A DNA stretch of 64,000 nt from Carya illinoinensis (lineage: Eukaryota; Streptophyta; Magnoliopsida; Fagales; Juglandaceae). Each line of letters opens with the position of its first letter. The stretch's first letter is position 1. Under the pieces are notes generated by a model. That model did no database searches, was not told where the DNA came from, and saw only the letters and a program-made list of their open reading frames with translations. Shown here piece by piece: positions 59,315 to 64,000 of this stretch. The stretch is from the NCBI RefSeq assembly GCF_018687715.1, contig NC_056755.1, positions 21,607,501-21,671,500 on the forward strand, given 5' to 3'. The position numbers and the translations under genes were made by a program.

Positions 59315-60960
59315 TCATTTCCAACCTGCAAGTTTACATTCGATTTTCTCGACCACCCCATCCCACATTGTTTTGGATTTATGAGGGGCCCCTAAAGGGA
59401 GACCTAAATATTTCATAGGTAAGGATGATATCTTGCAGCCCAGCAAACCAGCCAATTCACTTAGATTACCGACCTCTCCGACTTGAACCACTTCAGATTT
59501 TGCAAGATTGACCTTGAGACCGGAGACAGCTTCGAAACAGAGCAATAGAGCCCTTAGAGAGCGGATCTGATCAGGATCTGGCTCGCAAAAGACCAAAGTA
59601 TCATCAGCAAAGAGAAGGTGAGAGATTGAGAAATTACCGTGGGTGGAGCCGCCCACCGAGAAACCCGAGATGTGACCACCCTCCACCATTCTATGCAACA
59701 TTCTGCTTAAAACATCCATCACTAAAATGAAAAGGAGAGGTGATAGGGGATCTCCTTGTCGCAGGCCCCGGGAACTATTAAAGAAGCCTTCGGGAGTGCC
59801 ATTCACCAAAACGGAAAAACGGACGGTTGTGATACAATGTTTTATCCATTGGCACCACCTTTCTCCAAAACCGTACCTGCCAATTATGTGTATCAAGAAG
59901 TCCCAGTTAACATGATCAAAAGCTTTCTCCATGTCTAACTTGCACAAGATACCGGGAATGCCAGTTTTGACCCGACTTTCCAGACATTCATTAGCAATAA
60001 GGACGGAGTCAAGAATTTGCCTCCCTTTCACGAAGGCATTTTGGGACTTCGATATGATCTTCCCCATAACTATGCTCATCCGCTGGGCTAGCACCTTGGA
60101 AATAATTTTGTAAACTCCACTCACCAAGCTAATGGGGCGAAAGTCCTGCACCTCTACCAAGCCTACCCTTTTCGAAATAAGGGCGATAAAGGAGGCATTG
60201 AGACTTTTCTCAAATTTCAAGAAAGCGTGAAATTCGAGGAATACCTTCATAATGTCCTCCTTAACAATGTCCCAACTAGCTTGAAAGAAAGCCATAGTGA
60301 AACCGTCGGGGCCTGGAGCCTTGTCTTTTACCATCCCTTTTAAAACATTGAGAACTTCCTCCTCTTCAAACCGCCTTTCTAACCACGCTGCACTTGATGC
60401 ATCAATAGAGTCAAATGTCAAACCATCTACCTTAGGACGCCAGGAATGTTGCTCTTTAAGCAGATGATCGTAAAAGTGAACAATGTGTTCCTTGATGGCT
60501 GCCCTGTTGGAGATAATCCGCCCATCGGAATGTAGAACCTCAATGGCGTTGCTTCGTCTATGGGAGTTGGCGACACGATGGAAGAATTTAGTGCAAATGT
60601 CCCCTTCTTTCAACCAAAGGGCTCGTGATTTTTGTCTCCAGGATATCTCCTCCATAAGCGTGATTTTTTCCAGCTCAGCTATCACCCTCGTTTTCCTTTC
60701 CTTCTCCTCAGCCGTGAGGGCCAAAGTCGCTTCCTTATCCTCGAAAAGCTGCAATTCCTGAAAAAAAAGTATATCTTTGGTCATTTAGTTTTCCAAAGGT
60801 TTCCAAATTCCATGTTCTCAGATCATTTTTCAAGGCTTTAAGTTTTCCGGCTAAAACAAAACTGGGGGTGCCCGAGATCTGGTAGGAGGACCGCCAAGCT
60901 CTAATTTTGTCCATAAAACCCTCCACCTTCAGCCACATATTCTCGAATTTGAAATATCTC
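59315..60960 (-). pseudogene. LINE 5 ORF2 reverse transcriptase domain
   Basis: After a short frame (60735-60938) and one frameshift near 60780, a 489-codon frame carries [87 protein letters not shown] and [11 protein letters not shown] (FADD at 59600-59611). All RT motifs are intact. The frame ends at a TGA (59312-59314) in the phrase 'AGWK-stop-LYLSKGG', where relatives have Arg (CGA to TGA change likely). Confidence 0.94.
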
Positions 60961-60968
60961 CGTCCCTC

Positions 60969-61673
60969 TTAAATACCTCCACAATCCAGCAAAAGTGGAA
61001 AATGATCTGAGCAAAGCCTGGGGAGGCGCTTCCGACAAAGAGTGGGGAAATGTGTCTCCCAGGAAGGAGAGACAATAAATCTATCCAAACGAGACCATGC
61101 CCTCCCATTTGACCAAGTATAGTTGCCCCCCCCTAGGGGAAGATCAATCAAGTCTAGCTCGAAGATTAGGGCTGAAAAATCAGCCATGGCTGATCCCGAG
61201 TTGGAGTCCCCCGACCTTTCACTCGAGAAACGAGTGATGTTGAAATCGCCTCCAATACACCAAGGACCCTCCCTCCAGCTACACAAACCCGCAATCTCGT
61301 CCCAAAGGAGCCTCCTGTTATTATCATTATTCGGACCATAAACACCTGCAAAACCCCACCCAAATCCGTCTTCCAAAGATTTAAAGGAACATGCAACCAC
61401 AAACTCGCCAATGAATTCTTCCACCAAATCAACAACTCTCTTATCCCACATCACAATAATGCCCCCTGATGCGCCCTTGGAGGCCAAGCTGGTCCATCCC
61501 GCATAAGCGCAATTCCACAAACTTCTGATAATTTTCTTGTCTACGTACTTCAACTTAGTCTCCTGTAAGCAAAGGATGTCCGCCTTCCAATCCCGGATTA
61601 GGTTCTTCACTCTAAGGCGTTTGCTCGGGTTGTTTAAACCCCGAACGTTCCATGAAAGGATCTTGGGTTTCAT
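60969..61673 (-). pseudogene. LINE 5 ORF2 endonuclease domain
   Basis: A clean 234-codon frame: MKPKILSWNVRGLNNPSKR, CLQETKLKYVD with the catalytic Glu, WCIGGDFNITRFSSER, YTWSNGRAWSRLDRFIVS and LCSDHFPLLLDCGG with the Asp-His pair. All active-site residues of the L1-type endonuclease are present. A TAA at 60969-60971 ends it prematurely; ORF2 continues in the same frame beyond the stop. Confidence 0.92.
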
Positions 61674-63661
61674 GGATCACCCAAGTTCGCCCTATCAGTA
61701 AATCTTTCCCTGCTAGTGCTCCCTTCTCTACCATAATTTACGGAGCATGAGAGTCTCTTTAATTCCCTCTCCCTTTTGCTGGCGGATCGGAGGTTGGGAG
61801 ACTGCTCTGCTGCAATGGCCGTGAACAGTGCTGTCAGTTGATCCTCAAAGCCGGCGCAAGAAATCCCCGCACAAAGCCGAATGTCCTCTACCTTCTTCAG
61901 CACCCAATCTGTTTGTGGGTCAGACCATGGAAGTGCTGGGGGCAACGAGCAAAGTGGACTAGGATCATCCCCTTCGTTGCCCATAACAGTGAAAGGGACC
62001 AAAGAACCTGATCCAAGCTCTACCACTTCTTCTCCCTCCTCTTCTAAACCGTGATTTGCCTCTTCTTCAAGAGTACAAAGGACCCTGGAAGAAAACTCTA
62101 AAGTTCCCACCAAGAAAGAGGCTGCGCAGGTTGGGGACAGATTGCCAAGCTCTACCCCTTCTTCTACCTCCCCTCCAGAACCTTGATTTACCTCTTCTTC
62201 AAGAGTACAAGGGACCCTGGAAGTAAGCCCTGAAACCACCAAGGAAGAAGCTGCGCAGGTTGCTGGGAAGGGGTGGTCCCCACCTCTGGGGGCAGATTGC
62301 CACTGAAAGAAAGCCCAGAAGACTCCAAGGGGCAGATCGGGATTATCTGTGCCGGCGTCGGGCTCCCGGAGGCTTGAGGAACGACTGGGACGTCATTTTC
62401 CACCTCAGGCGACACTGCCGGGGTCGAAACCACCGCCGTCGTGGCCCTACACCGTGCGTCGACTACGCTGGTAGGTACGCCGGAGTCCGTCGGCCGCTTC
62501 TGTGATGCCGGCGTGGGTGCCGGCAGAGTGTGGACGATGGTGCTGGAAGAAGGGTCTCGGGACTGACACAAGGAGGGCCCGTGTGATGAAGGCTGTCGGG
62601 TCACGGGCTCGACCCGGGTGGGAGGTCCGGCCTGAGGGGCCCGAGACCGTGGGCTTGAAGCCCGTGTGAGGGGAGGCTGGAGGCCTTCCTGCCAGGTCCC
62701 AGACCCAACACGAGAGAGGGGGTCGGCCTGTGAGGAGGCTCGCGACTGTGGGCCTAAGGCCTGAGGCCGTGGGCTCGAAGCCCGCGTTGGGGGGGGGGGG
62801 GGGCTGAGAGCTCGGTAACTTCAGAGGGCTCTGAGGCTTGGGCCTAGAACCTGCCAACGGCCCAAGTGGCCGAGAGATGACTAAGGCCCCCGAGTCCTTA
62901 TACTTCTCTGCGCCTGCAGGGTCCTTCTTTCCCATAATGGGAAGACTGTCTTCTGGAACTAACTGGTGAGAGGTAGACGTGAACCCCATACCCCGTCCCA
63001 TCAACATGCCGAGTCCCATATCAACTTTATTCATCAAAAAGGCAAAATCTTGGAGTACACCGGTAAGCTTGGCTTTTACATCCCAGAACACCCCTTCTAT
63101 ATCACCTAGATTAGTACCACTGTCAGAAGTCCCTTTCGAGCCCACTGAGCAAAAACCAGCCTTGTCTCCCAACTTTTCCATGGCAGAGCTGCACTCTGCC
63201 GCTGCACCAGACAAGACCGCAGCGTAGGAAACCGGCGGCGAGGCAGACGGCCTTAAACCGAGCTCCTCAACCCGTCTTGGAGACTCACGTTCAGCCACCT
63301 TTTTGAGATTATAAGCGAAACCCTCCCAACCACAGCTCTTGACGCCCTCGGGGATGATCAGAGAGCCTCTTCTTCTCCCATTGATGAACTCCTCCAGATG
63401 GAGATAGCAGCCCCTAGTGTTTCTGAGTAGCTGAAGCGTGAGAAACCCATTACCGACCCTCATATTCCTGAAGAAATTCTCGCGCCACCTGGTCTCGGTG
63501 GCTTCCACCACCATTTTCACGACCCATGCAGCCACTGCCTCATTGACTAAAAGAAAGGTAGCCATGCGCCTGCTTTTCTCAAGAATACGAAAACAGTTTG
63601 CACCCACCTTTGAGAAAGCAAAAGATTTGGACTCCACTGAAAAATGCCTAACATTGTCCAT
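61670..63661 (-). pseudogene. LINE 5 ORF1 (RNA-binding chaperone-like protein)
   Basis: It starts MDNVRHFSVESKSFAFSK, with a conserved-looking N-terminal domain to about residue 130 (RRGSLIIPEGVKSCGWEGF), a form seen in many plant LINE ORF1 proteins. A Pro/Ser-rich middle and a Glu-rich tail follow. The 404-codon frame ends at 62447; a neighbouring frame (62188-62604) bridges to the original frame, which is open again from 62242 to the stop at 61670. Two compensating indels are therefore likely, one perhaps in the G-run at 62789-62803. The tail has a duplicated unit of about 131 bases (62025-62292). No CCHC knuckle was seen. Confidence 0.75.
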
Positions 63662-63847
63662 CGCAGAAAAACAGGGGAGATAGAGAGATGGGGAGAGAGG
63701 AAAGGGAAAGAAAGGATGGAGAGATGATGAGGGAGTAAGGGGGTGGAGGAAGAGAGATCAGCTCCGGCGAGGGGCGCCGGAGTGAGAGTAGGTTGCATGC
63801 ATGGGAAATGTACGGAGAGAATTTTTGCCAAATATCTTAAACGTTGC

Positions 63848-64000
63848 CTTTTCCATTTATTTAAACTCTCAATTCCTCAATGGGAAGTAGAGTCTGTTCA
63901 AGCAACTTAGGATTGTTATTACTTCACCTTATTTATGTTAGGCTATATTTTCTCCAATTAAGATTGGGTGGGGAATACAAGATGTGTTGGAGCATATTGA
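63848..64000. other. Right target duplication of LINE 5 and following sequence
   Basis: It begins with CTTTTCCATTTATT (63848-63861) and then runs to the window end as unremarkable sequence, probably intron. No splice acceptor followed by RRM coding sequence was seen. Confidence 0.5.

Larger units (their letters stand above)
57939..63847 (-). mobile_element. LINE 5: full-length plant L1-type LINE, 5.9 kb
   Basis: A perfect 14-bp target duplication CTTTTCCATTTATT flanks it (57925-57938 and 63848-63861). The minus strand carries a 5' UTR of about 185 bases, ORF1, ORF2 (endonuclease, RT, linker, RNase H-like end) and a 3' end finishing ACTTATAAAAAAATAATAATAATAA. ORF1 stop and ORF2 start overlap as ATGA. 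Few lesions are present: about two compensating shifts in ORF1 and two stops and one shift in ORF2. It is the best preserved element of the window and lies antisense in the intron of the RRM gene. Confidence 0.95.
54215..64000 (+). other. First intron of the RRM gene (at least 9.8 kb), filled with LINEs
   Basis: It begins with the donor GTATTTGATT. I looked for a continuation of the RRM (an aromatic-rich RNP-1 strand after an AG acceptor on the plus strand) and saw none before the window end. The stretch 54215-55349 is unique-looking sequence with a 75-bp tandem duplication and a G-run at 55288-55302. After it come LINE 4a/4b (55350-57775), a short gap and LINE 5 (57939-63847). If no exon was missed, over 80 percent of this part of the intron is LINE. 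Confidence 0.55.

Noticed and set aside
1..64000. tRNA, rRNA, SINE with tRNA-like head, or telomeric repeats
   Set aside because: Reading both strands I saw no cloverleaf-forming A/B-box pair, rRNA-like stretch or TTTAGGG array; a covariance-model scan would be decisive but could not be run.

Overview
This is a window of plant nuclear DNA dominated by transposable elements. It contains plant-type L1 LINEs carrying a C-terminal RNase H, Ty3/gypsy chromovirus-like gag/pol remnants with an initiator-Met tRNA primer site, a CACTA-type DUF4216 fragment, many solo LTRs and the intron of one ordinary plant gene. Two short MITE-like repeats, with phrases such as 'gaaaacaaacaaggc' and 'gtttgaatagtaag', resemble repeats I associate with Fagales (walnut/hickory/oak group). 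The host is therefore probably a woody eudicot of that order; this assignment is inference only. No bacterial genes, rRNA, tRNA, CRISPR array or organellar gene was seen.

Layout. 1-2882: 3' end and LTR of an Athila/Tat-like Ty3/gypsy element. 3505-4150: a CCGGTT-rich non-autonomous element. 4312-6540 and 7081-9134: two plus-strand solo LTRs with 5-bp target duplications. 10381-24130: a deeply nested block of minus-strand Ty3/gypsy gag, protease, RT, RNase H and integrase remnants, cut by a 3.6-kb solo LTR (10905-16718), itself cut by a 2.2-kb solo LTR (11951-14175), plus other LTRs and a LINE tail. 24150-26411: another LTR with an internal duplication. 26711-36331: the end of a CACTA transposase-like gene, cut by a 4.76-kb solo LTR (27138-31896) and by a 5'-truncated LINE (31981-36296). 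36700-41345: an AT-rich tandem/inverted repeat field split by a minus-strand LINE (37547-40783). 41502-49240: an old LINE with both 5' and 3' ends, cut by a solo LTR (42315-44516). 51430-52833: a degenerate gag-like (PF04195-type) gene.

The one convincing host gene begins at 53870. It is the first coding exon of an RRM RNA-binding protein, with a splice donor after 54214. I found no further exon, so the intron appears to run to the end of the window. It holds a LINE interrupted by a 5'-inverted LINE (55350-57775) and a nearly intact 5.9-kb minus-strand LINE (57939-63847) flanked by a perfect 14-bp target duplication.

All element genes seen carry stops, frameshifts or deletions, so none looks autonomous as it stands. 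The main value of the window is its readable insertion order: target duplications and interrupted reading frames allow relative dating of at least ten insertions. I did not find a new biological system. The least ordinary signals are the recurring ATGA overlap between LINE ORF1 and ORF2, the tandem blocks at a similar place in several LTRs, the CGCTCGAGCG palindrome cluster, and the LINE-filled intron.
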